Shown here piece after piece: positions 52,795-61,071 of a stretch of DNA of 64,000 bases. This DNA comes from Microbacterium paraoxydans. Lineage in GTDB: Bacteria > Actinomycetota > Actinomycetes > Actinomycetales > Microbacteriaceae. How positions within the stretch are numbered: position 1 is the first letter of the stretch; each line of letters starts with the position of its first letter. Made by a program: the position numbers and the translations under genes. The stretch is from positions 792,339 to 856,338 of the forward strand of contig NZ_JAGTUK010000003.1 in NCBI RefSeq assembly GCF_018224615.1, in the 5' to 3' direction. The notes under the pieces were generated by a model. That model searched no databases, was not told the DNA's origin, and saw only the letters and a program-made list of their open reading frames with translations.

Positions 52795-53196
52795 ATGCAG
52801 ATCACACTCACGCAGCCGGCCGGCCTCGTGGCCAGCCCGGCCTTCAGTCATGTCGCTGTCGTCCCGCCCGGGGCGACCACGATCTACGTCGGCGGTCAGA
52901 ACGGTGTCGACGAGTCCGGCGCTGTCGTCTCGGCCGAGGTGGGCGAGCAGTCGGTGCGCGCCGTGCAGAACGCTCGCGTGGCTCTCGAGTCGGCCGGCGC
53001 TTCGCTCGACGACGTCATCAGCTGGACGATCCTCATCCACCAGGACGCCGATCTTCGCGCCGCCTACGGCGCCGTGGCGCCCACGCTGGCCCGCGAGGGC
53101 GCGCCGCCTCTGGTCACCGCCGCGCTCGTGGCCGGGCTCGGCGTCCCCGGTGCGCTCATCGAGGTGAGCGCGGTCGCCGCGGTCATCCGCGACTGA
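52795..53196 (+). CDS. RidA-family protein lacking the catalytic arginine
   Basis: A 133-residue YjgF/YER057c/UK114 protein with the typical start, the GGQNGVDESGAVV segment, and VRAVQNARVALESAGASLDDVISWTI. RidA enzymes hydrolyse reactive enamine/imine intermediates, and their activity depends on an arginine in a P-x-R-S/T motif of the C-terminal third. Here that place reads APPLVTAALVAGLG, with leucine instead of arginine. It therefore probably belongs to a Rid subgroup without classic deaminase activity. A GGAGGA site sets the start. It is convergent with the polymerase gene with one base between stops. Confidence 0.85.
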   Translation: MQITLTQPAGLVASPAFSHVAVVPPGATTIYVGGQNGVDESGAVVSAEVGEQSVRAVQNARVALESAGASLDDVISWTILIHQDADLRAAYGAVAPTLAREGAPPLVTAALVAGLGVPGALIEVSAVAAVIRD

Positions 53197-53197
53197 G

Positions 53198-54274
53198 TCA
53201 GAGGCGTCCGCGCACCGGTGTGCGCTCGAACCCGTCCGGGGTGTCCGGCGGCGTCATCTCGGCCCGAACCCCGAGGAGGCGCACCTCCCGTGCGGGGTCG
53301 AGCGTGGCCGCGAGCCGCACCGCCTCCGCCACCACGTCGTCGCGCCGGGTGGTGGGGGCGGGGAGCTTGTGTCCGAAGGTCTTGGTGTCGAACGGGGCGT
53401 ACCGCACCTTCAGGTGCACCCGCACGACCGCTCGGCCCTCGGCCGCGCAGTCGTCGAACGCCTGCCCCGCGAGCTCGCGGATCGCGGACTCCACCTCCGC
53501 GGGTGTGGTGAGGTTCTGCTGGTAGGTGGTCTCGCGGCTGTGGCTGCGGGCTATCCACGGCGTGTCGTCCACCTGGGCGGGTCCGTGTCCTGAGCCCAGC
53601 CCGTGGTACCACACGCCCATCCGCGGGCCGAACTCGGCGATCAGGAGTCCCTCGTCGGCATCGGCCAGTTCGCGCACGGTCGTGATGCCGTGCCCGGCCA
53701 GACGCTTCTGCACCTTGGGGCCGATCCCCCACAGCTCCCGCGTCTGGCGGTCTCCCATCACCTCGAACCAGTTGTCGGCCGTGAGGCGGAACACGCCGCG
53801 GGGCTTGCCGAACTCGGTCGCGATCTTGGCGCGGATCTTGTTGTCGCCGATGCCGACGGAGCAGTGCAGCGCGGTCGCTTCCCACACGGCCGCCTGCGCA
53901 GCGCGGGCCACCTCTTCCGGGTCGTCGGTGGAGACGCCGAGAAAGCACTCGTCCCAGCCGATCACCTCGAGCACCACGCCGGGAAGCGCACGCAGCGCAG
54001 CCATCACCGCGCTCGACGCCCGCTCGTACTCCTCGTGATCGACGGGCAGGAAGACGGCATCCTCCGGGGCCTTGCGCGCGGCGATCTTCAGCGGCATCCC
54101 GGAGCCGATCCCGTACGCGCGGGCCTCGTACGACGCGGTGGAGACCACGGCGCGCTCGGTGGGATCGCCGCGCCCGCCCACGATCACCGGGCGACCGGCC
54201 AGCTCGGGGCGACGCCGCACCTCGACCGCGGCGATGAACTGGTCCATGTCCACGTGCAGCACCCACTCCGCCAT
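53198..54274 (-). CDS. dinB: Y-family DNA polymerase IV, DinB2-like
   Basis: A 358-residue translesion polymerase. The catalytic acidic residues are D9 in HVDMDQF and D108-E109 in GWDEC. The fingers/thumb region and the little-finger domain (about 240–345) follow normally. The N-terminal block WVLHVDMDQFIAAVEVRRRPEL and the GWDE motif match the mycobacterial DinB2 branch, not DinB1, which has MDAFFASVE and a SIDE-type motif. Residue 14 after F13 is isoleucine where most Pol IV enzymes have an aromatic steric gate; M. smegmatis DinB2 has leucine there. Low sugar discrimination is therefore possible. Confidence 0.9.
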   Translation of the reverse strand: MAEWVLHVDMDQFIAAVEVRRRPELAGRPVIVGGRGDPTERAVVSTASYEARAYGIGSGMPLKIAARKAPEDAVFLPVDHEEYERASSAVMAALRALPGVVLEVIGWDECFLGVSTDDPEEVARAAQAAVWEATALHCSVGIGDNKIRAKIATEFGKPRGVFRLTADNWFEVMGDRQTRELWGIGPKVQKRLAGHGITTVRELADADEGLLIAEFGPRMGVWYHGLGSGHGPAQVDDTPWIARSHSRETTYQQNLTTPAEVESAIRELAGQAFDDCAAEGRAVVRVHLKVRYAPFDTKTFGHKLPAPTTRRDDVVAEAVRLAATLDPAREVRLLGVRAEMTPPDTPDGFERTPVRGRL

Positions 54275-54325
54275 GCACCGAGTGTGACGGCTGCGCGCGC
54301 GAAAGTCACCCCTGTGGGCGGCGCC

Positions 54326-54718
54326 TCACGCCAGGGCGAGCCCGATCGCGGTCGCCAGCACGGCGAGCAGCGGCAGGGTGCCCTGCATCGCGGCGGCGCG
54401 CAGCTTCGATCGGTCGGAGAGCACCAGCACGAGGGCGGCAGCGAGCATCATCCCGGTGCCCGCGAACACGAGCGTCACGCCGACCGTCGCCGCACCGACG
54501 ATCACGAGCCCGACGCCCAGCAGGGTCGTGAGGGCCAGGAACAGGTTGTAGAAGCCCTGATTGAACGCGAGCTGCTTCATGGTCACCGCATCGGCCTCGC
54601 TGGCGACCCCGAAGATCTTGCGGGTCTCCGGCTCGGTCCACCGCAGCGACTCGAGGGCGAAGATGAAGACGTGGAAGGCCGCGGCGGCGGCGGCGAGGAC
54701 GAGTCCGACGATGAGCAC
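54326..54718 (-). CDS. DUF1304-family membrane protein
   Basis: A 130-residue protein with four transmembrane helices. The DUF1304 pattern is seen at the N-terminus (HVFIFALESLRWTEPETRKIFG) and in the middle (NQGFYNLFLALTTLLGVGLV). The function of the family is unknown. The start is GTG; there is no nearby partner in the same unit. It lies 51 nt past the polymerase start region on the same strand and 40 nt downstream of the CPBP-like gene. Confidence 0.87.
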   Translation of the reverse strand: MLIVGLVLAAAAAAFHVFIFALESLRWTEPETRKIFGVASEADAVTMKQLAFNQGFYNLFLALTTLLGVGLVIVGAATVGVTLVFAGTGMMLAAALVLVLSDRSKLRAAAMQGTLPLLAVLATAIGLALA

Positions 54719-54758
54719 ACCCGATTGTCCCGTCCCCCGCCATCGCGGGGCAAGCCGC

Positions 54759-55646
54759 TCACACGAGGAAGACCGGCAGCAGCCCGGGGTTGTGCGCGTG
54801 CACCAGCACCGCGAACACGACGGCGTCGAACAGCAGGTGGACGGTCACCACGTAGGCGAGCGAGTGCGTGCGGAGGAAGATGAAGCCCTGCAGCAGCGCG
54901 AACGGGATGGTCAGCAGCGGTCCCCACTCGCGGTACCCGAGCTCCCACAGGAACGACACGAACACGATCGACTGCAGCACGTTCGCGAGCGCGTCGGGGA
55001 AGTGCCGGCGCAGCAGCGCGAAGACCGTGCAGATGAAGAACAGCTCGTCCCAGATGCCGACGGCACCGACGCCCACGAAGAGGCGGGCGATCAGGTCGGG
55101 CGTGTCGACCACGGGCCAGTTCTGGTACACGCCGCTGGTGATGAAGTAGTACGGCAGGATCAGCCAGCCCAGCACGAGCACGGCGACCAGCCACCCCCAC
55201 TGCAGCCGGCCCCAGCGTCGTCCGGTGCGCCACGGGAACGAGATCGCGCGGTCGCGATAGACGAAGCGGGAGATCAGGTAGGGCACGGCGACCGCGCCGC
55301 CCAGGGCCAGCGTGAACCGCAGCATCGCGAGGTTGTCGAGCTCCGCGGCGAGCGGGATCACGCTCACGATCAGCATGCCGAGCGCGATGAGCGACAGGTC
55401 ACGCGTGAGGGACGGCGTCCGCGCGCCGTCCTCCTTCTCGTGTTCCGCGCCCGCTGCACCAGCCATCACGCGGCTCGGCACCCGTGTGCGCTCGACGAGC
55501 CACGCCGCCGCGACACCGAGCGCGAGCAGCAGCCACCCGAGCCACGGCACCTCGAGCACGAAGAACGCGGGGGCTGCGGCGCACACGAGCACGGCCGCCA
55601 CCACGCTGCCCGCGCGGACGGAGGGAGCGACCGGAGCGGAGGTCAC
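54759..55646 (-). CDS. CPBP-like intramembrane protein with degenerate motifs
   Basis: A 295-residue protein with about eight transmembrane segments. The region GIWDELFFICTVFALLRRHFP resembles the CPBP (CAAX protease and bacteriocin-processing) motif 1, but the usual EExxxR is reduced to DE without the arginine in register. VTVHLLFDAVVFAV resembles the late HxxxD motif. It may be an inactive or divergent CPBP protein. The GTG start overlaps the trmB stop by 4 nt (GTGA), so translation is coupled to trmB. Confidence 0.75.
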   Translation of the reverse strand: MTSAPVAPSVRAGSVVAAVLVCAAAPAFFVLEVPWLGWLLLALGVAAAWLVERTRVPSRVMAGAAGAEHEKEDGARTPSLTRDLSLIALGMLIVSVIPLAAELDNLAMLRFTLALGGAVAVPYLISRFVYRDRAISFPWRTGRRWGRLQWGWLVAVLVLGWLILPYYFITSGVYQNWPVVDTPDLIARLFVGVGAVGIWDELFFICTVFALLRRHFPDALANVLQSIVFVSFLWELGYREWGPLLTIPFALLQGFIFLRTHSLAYVVTVHLLFDAVVFAVLVHAHNPGLLPVFLV

Positions 55647-56368
55647 GTGCGCGCCCGCCGCCGGTACACGAGGTCGCGGATGTCGCGCCCCTTCGCGATG
55701 CCCTTGCGCTCGAACGCCGTCATCACCCGCCCGTCGAAGCGGTCCGCCCACTCGCCGTCGAACGCGCGCTCGAAGTGCGGGTCGTCGTCGAGCACCTCGC
55801 GCATCTGGAGCGCGTAGTCCTCCCAGTCGGTCGCGAGCCGCAGCAGACCGCCGTCGCGGAGCGCCCTGGCCGCGGTCGCCCCGAAACCGGGGCGGACCAG
55901 ACGCCGCTTGGTGTGCCGCTTCTTGTGCCACGGGTCGGGGAAGAAGATCCACACTTCGCGCGCAGCCGCCTCGGGCAGGTACGACGACAGCACTTCTGGC
56001 GCGTTCGCCTCGACCACGCGGAGGTTGCGCGCGCCCTCGCGATCGGCGTCGAGCATGGTGCGAGCGAGACCGGCCCGGAACACCTCGACCGCCAGGAAGT
56101 CGTCGCCGGGGCGGGAGGAGGCGGCGGCGACGATCGCGTGTCCCTGCCCGGAACCGATCTCGACGTAGAGGTCGGCCTCGCGCCCGTACTCGGCCGCGGG
56201 GTCCAGCCGCGCCTCGGGGTGCACCGAGGTCCACGCCACGTCGCGCGGCACGTCGAGCAGGTAGTGCGGGCCGAGCTCGGCGAAGGCGCGCTCCTGCGCG
56301 TCGGACATCCGGCCGCTGCGGCGCACGAAAGACACCGGTTCGTCGCGGAAAGTGCGGGGTTCGGGCAT
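55643..56368 (-). CDS. trmB: tRNA (guanine-N7-)-methyltransferase
   Basis: A 241-residue SAM-dependent enzyme that makes m7G46 in the tRNA variable loop. The SAM motif is VEIGSGQGHAIVAAA. The diagnostic family motif is WIFFPDPWHKKRHTKRRLV, and the C-terminal ATDWEDYALQM follows as expected. The N-terminal ~45 residues (SFVRRSGRMSDAQERA) match actinobacterial TrmB. It precedes the CPBP-like gene with an overlap and lies 45 nt downstream of the DUF3097 gene stop-to-start boundary on the same strand. Confidence 0.95.
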   Translation of the reverse strand: MPEPRTFRDEPVSFVRRSGRMSDAQERAFAELGPHYLLDVPRDVAWTSVHPEARLDPAAEYGREADLYVEIGSGQGHAIVAAASSRPGDDFLAVEVFRAGLARTMLDADREGARNLRVVEANAPEVLSSYLPEAAAREVWIFFPDPWHKKRHTKRRLVRPGFGATAARALRDGGLLRLATDWEDYALQMREVLDDDPHFERAFDGEWADRFDGRVMTAFERKGIAKGRDIRDLVYRRRART

Positions 56369-56413
56369 GGTTCCAGGGTAGCCGTCGGCGTTGCGCCGCC
56401 CCGACCCTCGGCC

Positions 56414-57253
56414 CTAGCCCGTGGGCTCGGTGACGAAGTCGATCAGCTCTTCCACGCGGCCGAGCAGGGCGGGCTCGAGGTCGCGGTACGTGGTCACCTT
56501 GGACAGGATGTGCTGCCAGGCCCGCGCCGTATCGGCCTGCGTCTCGTGGGGCCAGCCGAAAGCCCGGCAGATGCCCGTCTTCCAGTCCACTCCCCGCGGG
56601 ATCTCCGGCCACGCGGCGATGCCCAGAGCCTGCGGCGTCACGCACTGCCAGACGTCGACGAACGGGTGCCCCACGATGCGCACGTGGCTCCCGTGGGGTC
56701 CGCGGGCGACGGCCTCCGCGATGCGCGACTCCTTCGACCCGGGCACGAGGTGGTCCACCAGCACGCCGTAGCGGCGGGTGCGGCTGGGCGGCTCGGCGGC
56801 GAGCAGTTCGTCGAGCAGGTCCACGCCCTGCAGGTACTCGACCACGACGCCCTCCACGCGCAGGTCGGCGCCCCACACCTTCTCCACGAGTTCGGCGTCG
56901 TGACGACCCTCCACGAGGATGCGGCTGGGGAGCGCCGTCCTGGCGCGCTGGTCGGCGACCGCGAAAGACCCGGAGGCCGTCCGCCGTGGCCCCTGCTCCT
57001 TCGCCGCCGGCACGGTCAGGCGCACGGGTGCGCCGTCGATCAGGAAGCCGCCGCCCAGGGGGAACAGGCGCTTCCGTCCCTTCCAGTCCTCGAGTTCCAC
57101 CGTGCCGCCCTGCACGCGCGTCACCGCGCCGCAATAGCCGTCCGCGGCGACCTCGACGACCAGGTCGATCTCGGCCGGCACGGTCGGCACGGGCTTCGCT
57201 CCGCGCTCGCGCCAACCCGTCGCCAGCACATCCGATCCGTACCTGTCGTCCAT
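56414..57253 (-). CDS. DUF3097-family protein
   Basis: A 279-residue actinobacterial protein with the family start DDRYGSDVLA and a small beta domain (about 25–100). A central TOPRIM-like segment (ILVEGRHDAELVEKVWG, then GVLVDHLVPGSKESRIAEAV) follows. Acidic residues in EGRHDAE and DHLVPGSKE match the TOPRIM layout, suggesting a nucleic-acid metal-dependent role, but no activity is known. Genes of this family are widely conserved in Actinobacteria next to core genes. The start was set at the ATG before DDRYG; a longer frame upstream lacks support. Confidence 0.85.
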   Translation of the reverse strand: MDDRYGSDVLATGWRERGAKPVPTVPAEIDLVVEVAADGYCGAVTRVQGGTVELEDWKGRKRLFPLGGGFLIDGAPVRLTVPAAKEQGPRRTASGSFAVADQRARTALPSRILVEGRHDAELVEKVWGADLRVEGVVVEYLQGVDLLDELLAAEPPSRTRRYGVLVDHLVPGSKESRIAEAVARGPHGSHVRIVGHPFVDVWQCVTPQALGIAAWPEIPRGVDWKTGICRAFGWPHETQADTARAWQHILSKVTTYRDLEPALLGRVEELIDFVTEPTG

Positions 57254-57375
57254 GCCCTCCAGCGTATGTGTCTCCGCTCCTGGCGAACGGCGATGCGGCC
57301 GTGGGCGCTGTCGCGTGTCGGGTGCAGTGCATAGACTCGTGACATGGGGCTCGGCTGCCGGTCGAAGGGAACACG

Positions 57376-59394
57376 ATGACGAAACGGTGGCTCGCGCTGG
57401 CCGCATTCCTTCTGGTCGCGCTCATCGGGTCGTTCGGCACGTCCGCGGCCTTCGCCACCGATCCGCTCACGCTCGACGCGGGGTATGTCACCGACCGGGC
57501 CGGCGCGCTGAGCCCGTCCGAGAAGAGCGCCGTGGAGTCCCGCCTGCAGGAGCTCTCGGCCAACTCGTCCGCCGATCTCTTCGTCGTCCTCGTCGACGAC
57601 TTCACCAACCCCTCCGACAGTGCCGCGTGGGCCGACGCCGTCGCATCCGCCAGCAACCTCGGCCCCTCCCAGTACCTGCTCGCGATCGCGGTCGAGGGCC
57701 GCAGTCTCTATATCTCCGCCGATTCCGCCGGCCCGCTCAGCAACAGCCAGCTCGACGGCATCGAGAACGACATCGCCCCGCTCGCGGCGAACGGCGACTG
57801 GGCGGGAGCGATCACGCTCGCCGCCGACGAGATCCAGGGCGACGGCGGCGCCGGTGCCCTGCGCGTGACGCTCGTCGTGGTCGGGATCATCGCCGCGGCG
57901 CTGGTGATCTGGCTCATCGTGGCTCTGATCCGCCGTGCGCGCCGCAACGCCGCCATCCGGGAGCGCGGCGCGATGCCGGAGACGCCCGACCCGGCGGACC
58001 CCTTCTCGACGCTCACCGACGCGCAGGTGGAGCAGCAGGCGGGTGCCGCCCTGGTCCAGGCCGACGACGCCATCACCTCCAGCCGCGAGGAGCTCGGTTT
58101 CGCGGTGGCGCAGTTCGGCGACGGAGCGACGGCCGAATTCACCCGGGCGGTCGACGAGGCGAAGGCGAAGATCGCCGAGGCGTTCGACCTGCGGCAGAAG
58201 CTCGACGACGAGATCGAGGACTCGGTCCACGACCGTCGGGCGTGGCATATCCGCATCATCCAGATCGCCGACGAGATCGACCGGGTGCTCGACGACAACA
58301 CCGAGGCTTTCGACGCGCTGCGCAAGCTGGAGCAGAACGCGCCCCAGGAGCTCGAACGCGTGCGCGGCGAGCGTGCCGCGCTGACGCCCCTGCTGCCGGC
58401 GGCCGCGTCGTCGCTCGGCGCGCTGTCGGCCGCGTACGACCCGGCCGCGTTCGCCACGGTGGCCGACAACCCGTCGCAGGCGCAGGAGCGCGCGGCCCTC
58501 GCTGACCGATCGATCGAGGCCGCGTCGCAGGCGATCGCCGCTGGCCGGTCGGGTGAGGCGGCGTTCGCGATCCGCACGGCCGAGCAGTCGGTCGCGCAGG
58601 CCACTCAGCTGGTGCAGGCGATCGCGGCGCTGGGCACCGAGCTCACGGCCACCGAGAGCGCAGCGCAGGCACTGGTCGCGGAGCTGCAGGCCGATCTCGC
58701 GGCTGCCGCGCAGCTCCCCGATCCCTCCGGCGCCATCGCTGCCGCGGCCTCCGGCACCGCGCAGCAGCTGGAGGTGGCGCGGGCCGATCTGACCGGGGCG
58801 GCCAAGAACCCGCAGCGGGCCCTCGACGCCCTCACGGCCGCGAACACGCAGATCGACGCCGCACTCTCCCAGGGTCGCGAGGCCGTCGACCGGGCACGCC
58901 GGGCTCAGCAGCTGCTCGAGCCGACCCTGGCTCAGGCGAACTCGGAGATCCGCGCGACGCGCGAGTTCATCGAGACCCGTCGCGGCACGGTCGGCTCCAC
59001 CGCGCGGACACGACTCGCGAGTGCCGAGGCGTCTCTCACGCAGGCGCTCACGCTGCGCACGACCGATGTGGAGCGAGCGCTGGCCGAGGCGACCAGGGCG
59101 CTCGACCTCGCCAGGCAGGCCACCGCGTCCGCCGAGTCCGACGTCCGCTCCTACAGCCCGGCCGTGGTCTCGGACGACGCGTGGGGTGGGCTCTTCGGAG
59201 GCTCGACGCGCTCAGGCGGCTCGGGCATCGGCGGCGACATCCTCGGCGGGATCATCGGCGGGCTCCTGGCGGGCGGCGGTGGCGGGGGTTCCTCCCGTCG
59301 CAGCAGCGGCTGGCGTTCCTCCAGCGGCGGCGGATTCCGCAGCTCCGGCTTCGGCGGCGGAGGCCGCGGACGCTCCGGGGGGCGACGCTTCTGA
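57376..59394 (+). CDS. TPM-domain membrane protein with long coiled coil
   Basis: A 672-residue protein. A signal peptide (about 1–28) leads to an extracytoplasmic TPM domain (about 30–150; VTDRAGALSPSEKSAVESRLQEL, then LGPSQYLLAIAVEGRSLYI). A transmembrane helix (about 160–182) is followed by a ~400-residue Ala/Gln/Glu-rich helical coiled coil (about 210–600). The tail has a Gly/Ser/Arg run (GGGGGGSSRRSSGW, GGGGRGRSGGRRF). TPM proteins include YgcG and the photosystem repair factor TLP18.3/Psb32. pspA follows 59 nt downstream, an arrangement that suggests a shared membrane-maintenance role. Confidence 0.88.
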   Translation: MTKRWLALAAFLLVALIGSFGTSAAFATDPLTLDAGYVTDRAGALSPSEKSAVESRLQELSANSSADLFVVLVDDFTNPSDSAAWADAVASASNLGPSQYLLAIAVEGRSLYISADSAGPLSNSQLDGIENDIAPLAANGDWAGAITLAADEIQGDGGAGALRVTLVVVGIIAAALVIWLIVALIRRARRNAAIRERGAMPETPDPADPFSTLTDAQVEQQAGAALVQADDAITSSREELGFAVAQFGDGATAEFTRAVDEAKAKIAEAFDLRQKLDDEIEDSVHDRRAWHIRIIQIADEIDRVLDDNTEAFDALRKLEQNAPQELERVRGERAALTPLLPAAASSLGALSAAYDPAAFATVADNPSQAQERAALADRSIEAASQAIAAGRSGEAAFAIRTAEQSVAQATQLVQAIAALGTELTATESAAQALVAELQADLAAAAQLPDPSGAIAAAASGTAQQLEVARADLTGAAKNPQRALDALTAANTQIDAALSQGREAVDRARRAQQLLEPTLAQANSEIRATREFIETRRGTVGSTARTRLASAEASLTQALTLRTTDVERALAEATRALDLARQATASAESDVRSYSPAVVSDDAWGGLFGGSTRSGGSGIGGDILGGIIGGLLAGGGGGGSSRRSSGWRSSSGGGFRSSGFGGGGRGRSGGRRF

Positions 59395-59453
59395 TCCCCC
59401 GCACAGACACCTACGACACGATTCTCAAGACGCCCCTCTGAAAGGAACCACGC

Positions 59454-60200
59454 ATGACCGCCAAGCAGTCCATCTTCGGACGGATCTCGACCCTCGTCCG
59501 CGCGAACATCAACGCCCTCCTGGATTCTGCGGAAGACCCGCAGAAGATGCTCGACCAGCTCGTGCGCGACTACACCAACAGCATCGCCGACGCCGAGTCC
59601 GCCATCGCGGAGACCATCGGCAACCTGCGGCTGCTCGAGCGCGACCACGAGGAGGACGTGCAGGCGGCGACGGAGTGGGGCAACAAGGCCCTCGCCGCGA
59701 GCCGCAAGGCCGACGAGATGCGCGGCGCGGGCAACACCGCCGACGCCGACAAGTTCGACAACCTCGCCAAGATCGCGCTACAGCGTCAGATCAGCGCCGA
59801 GCGCGAGGCGACCGGTGCCGAGCCGCAGATCGCCGCGCAGACCGAGATCGTCGACAAGCTCAAGAGCGGCCTGAACGGCATGAAGGAGAAGCTCAACGAG
59901 CTCAAGAACAAGCGCAGCGAACTCCTCGCCCGTGCCAAGGTCGCCGAGGCGCAGACCAAGGTGCAGGATGCGGTGAGCTCGATCAACGTGCTCGACCCCA
60001 CCAGCGAGCTGGGGCGCTTCGAGGACAAGGTCCGCCGCCAGGAGGCTCTCGCCCAGGGCAAGGCCGAGCTCGCGGCTTCGAGCCTCGATGCGCAGTTCGA
60101 GAGCCTGGAAGACCTCGGCGAGCTGACCGAGGTCGAGGCGCGACTGGCGGAGCTCAAGGCCGGTGGCGCTGCTCCCCGACAGGCGCTCGAAGGCTCCTGA
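59454..60200 (+). CDS. PspA/IM30-family membrane stress protein
   Basis: A 248-residue, almost wholly helical protein of the PspA/Vipp1/IM30 family, ESCRT-III-like membrane remodelers that bind damaged inner membrane. The N-terminal amphipathic helix is IFGRISTLVRANINALLDSAEDPQKMLDQ (about residues 6–34). Heptad-rich coiled coil fills 40–210. In Gram-positive bacteria pspA is often under LiaR or similar control; no such regulator is nearby. It follows a TPM protein and precedes an arginase-family gene. A GAAAGGA site precedes the start. Confidence 0.93.
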   Translation: MTAKQSIFGRISTLVRANINALLDSAEDPQKMLDQLVRDYTNSIADAESAIAETIGNLRLLERDHEEDVQAATEWGNKALAASRKADEMRGAGNTADADKFDNLAKIALQRQISAEREATGAEPQIAAQTEIVDKLKSGLNGMKEKLNELKNKRSELLARAKVAEAQTKVQDAVSSINVLDPTSELGRFEDKVRRQEALAQGKAELAASSLDAQFESLEDLGELTEVEARLAELKAGGAAPRQALEGS

Positions 60201-60209
60201 TCCCTTCGC

Positions 60210-60240
60210 GGATGCCCCGGGCCCGGTGCTCGGGGCATCC
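60210..60240 (+). terminator. Hairpin after pspA, possible terminator
   Basis: Perfect 10-bp arms (GGATGCCCCG and complement) flank an 11-nt loop 10 nt past the pspA stop. The downstream sequence is only weakly T-rich, so it may be a partial terminator that lowers read-through into the arginase-family gene, whose start is 28 nt further on. Confidence 0.55.
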
Positions 60241-60267
60241 GTGCTTCTGCGTTCGAGAGGTTTTCCC

Positions 60268-61071
60268 ATGGTGCGCTTCCTCGTCGTCCCGCAGTGGCAG
60301 GGCTCGCCCGCCGCGCGGGCCATGCTCCTGGTCGATGGAGCGTCGGCGATCGCCGGCGACCTCCCCCGCGCCGCGACCACCGTGCTGGAGGTACCCGTCG
60401 AGGCGGGTGAGGCTCTCGGCACGGGCGTGCGGCGGCTCAGCGCGCTGCGGCGCACCCGAGAGCTCGTGCGCGAGCACCTCGAGGCCGACACGGTCCTGAT
60501 CGGCGGCGACTGCAGCATCACGGTTGCCGCGCTCGACGCTCTCCCCGGCGGGACCGACGATGTCGCGGTCGTGTGGTGCGATGCGCATGCCGACCTGCAC
60601 ACCCCGGAGTCGTCTCCCTCCGGCGCGTTCTCCGGCATGGCACTGCGCGCGGTGCTCGGCGAAGGCGAGGAGCAGTTGGTGCTCTCCCCCGGTGTGCCGC
60701 GCGAGCGCGTGGTGACGGTCGGTGTCCGCAACGTCGACGATGCCGAGGTCGATCCGCTCGCCGCGCTCACGAGCCTGTCGGTCGCCGACCTCGACGATCC
60801 GGATGCGCTGGCCGTGGCCGTGCAGGCGACGGGTGCCCGCCGGGTGTGGGTGCACATCGACGTGGACGTCCTCGACCCTGCGGCGTTCGCCGGAGTGTCG
60901 TCCGCTGTGCCGTTCGGGGTGTCGCCGGCGGCGCTGAGCGCCGCGATCCGCCGTCTTCGCGAGAGCGTGCCCCTCGCGGGGGCGACGATCGCGGGCTTCG
61001 CCCCCCGATCGCCGGCCGATGCGGTCGACGACCTGGGTGCGCTGCTGCGCCTGGTGGGGGCCGTCGCATGA
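60268..61071 (+). CDS. Arginase/agmatinase-family ureohydrolase
   Basis: A 267-residue binuclear-manganese hydrolase of the ureohydrolase superfamily. The metal ligands are seen in GGDCS (79–83), DAHADLHTPE (105–114) and DVDVLDP (about 195–201). The last conserved block, with E in the C-terminal strand, is less clear. The family includes arginase, agmatinase, formiminoglutamase and guanidinobutyrase; the short length and divergent loops do not settle the substrate. The ATG with GAGAGG upstream was chosen. Its stop overlaps the next start by 4 nt. Confidence 0.87.
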   Translation: MVRFLVVPQWQGSPAARAMLLVDGASAIAGDLPRAATTVLEVPVEAGEALGTGVRRLSALRRTRELVREHLEADTVLIGGDCSITVAALDALPGGTDDVAVVWCDAHADLHTPESSPSGAFSGMALRAVLGEGEEQLVLSPGVPRERVVTVGVRNVDDAEVDPLAALTSLSVADLDDPDALAVAVQATGARRVWVHIDVDVLDPAAFAGVSSAVPFGVSPAALSAAIRRLRESVPLAGATIAGFAPRSPADAVDDLGALLRLVGAVA

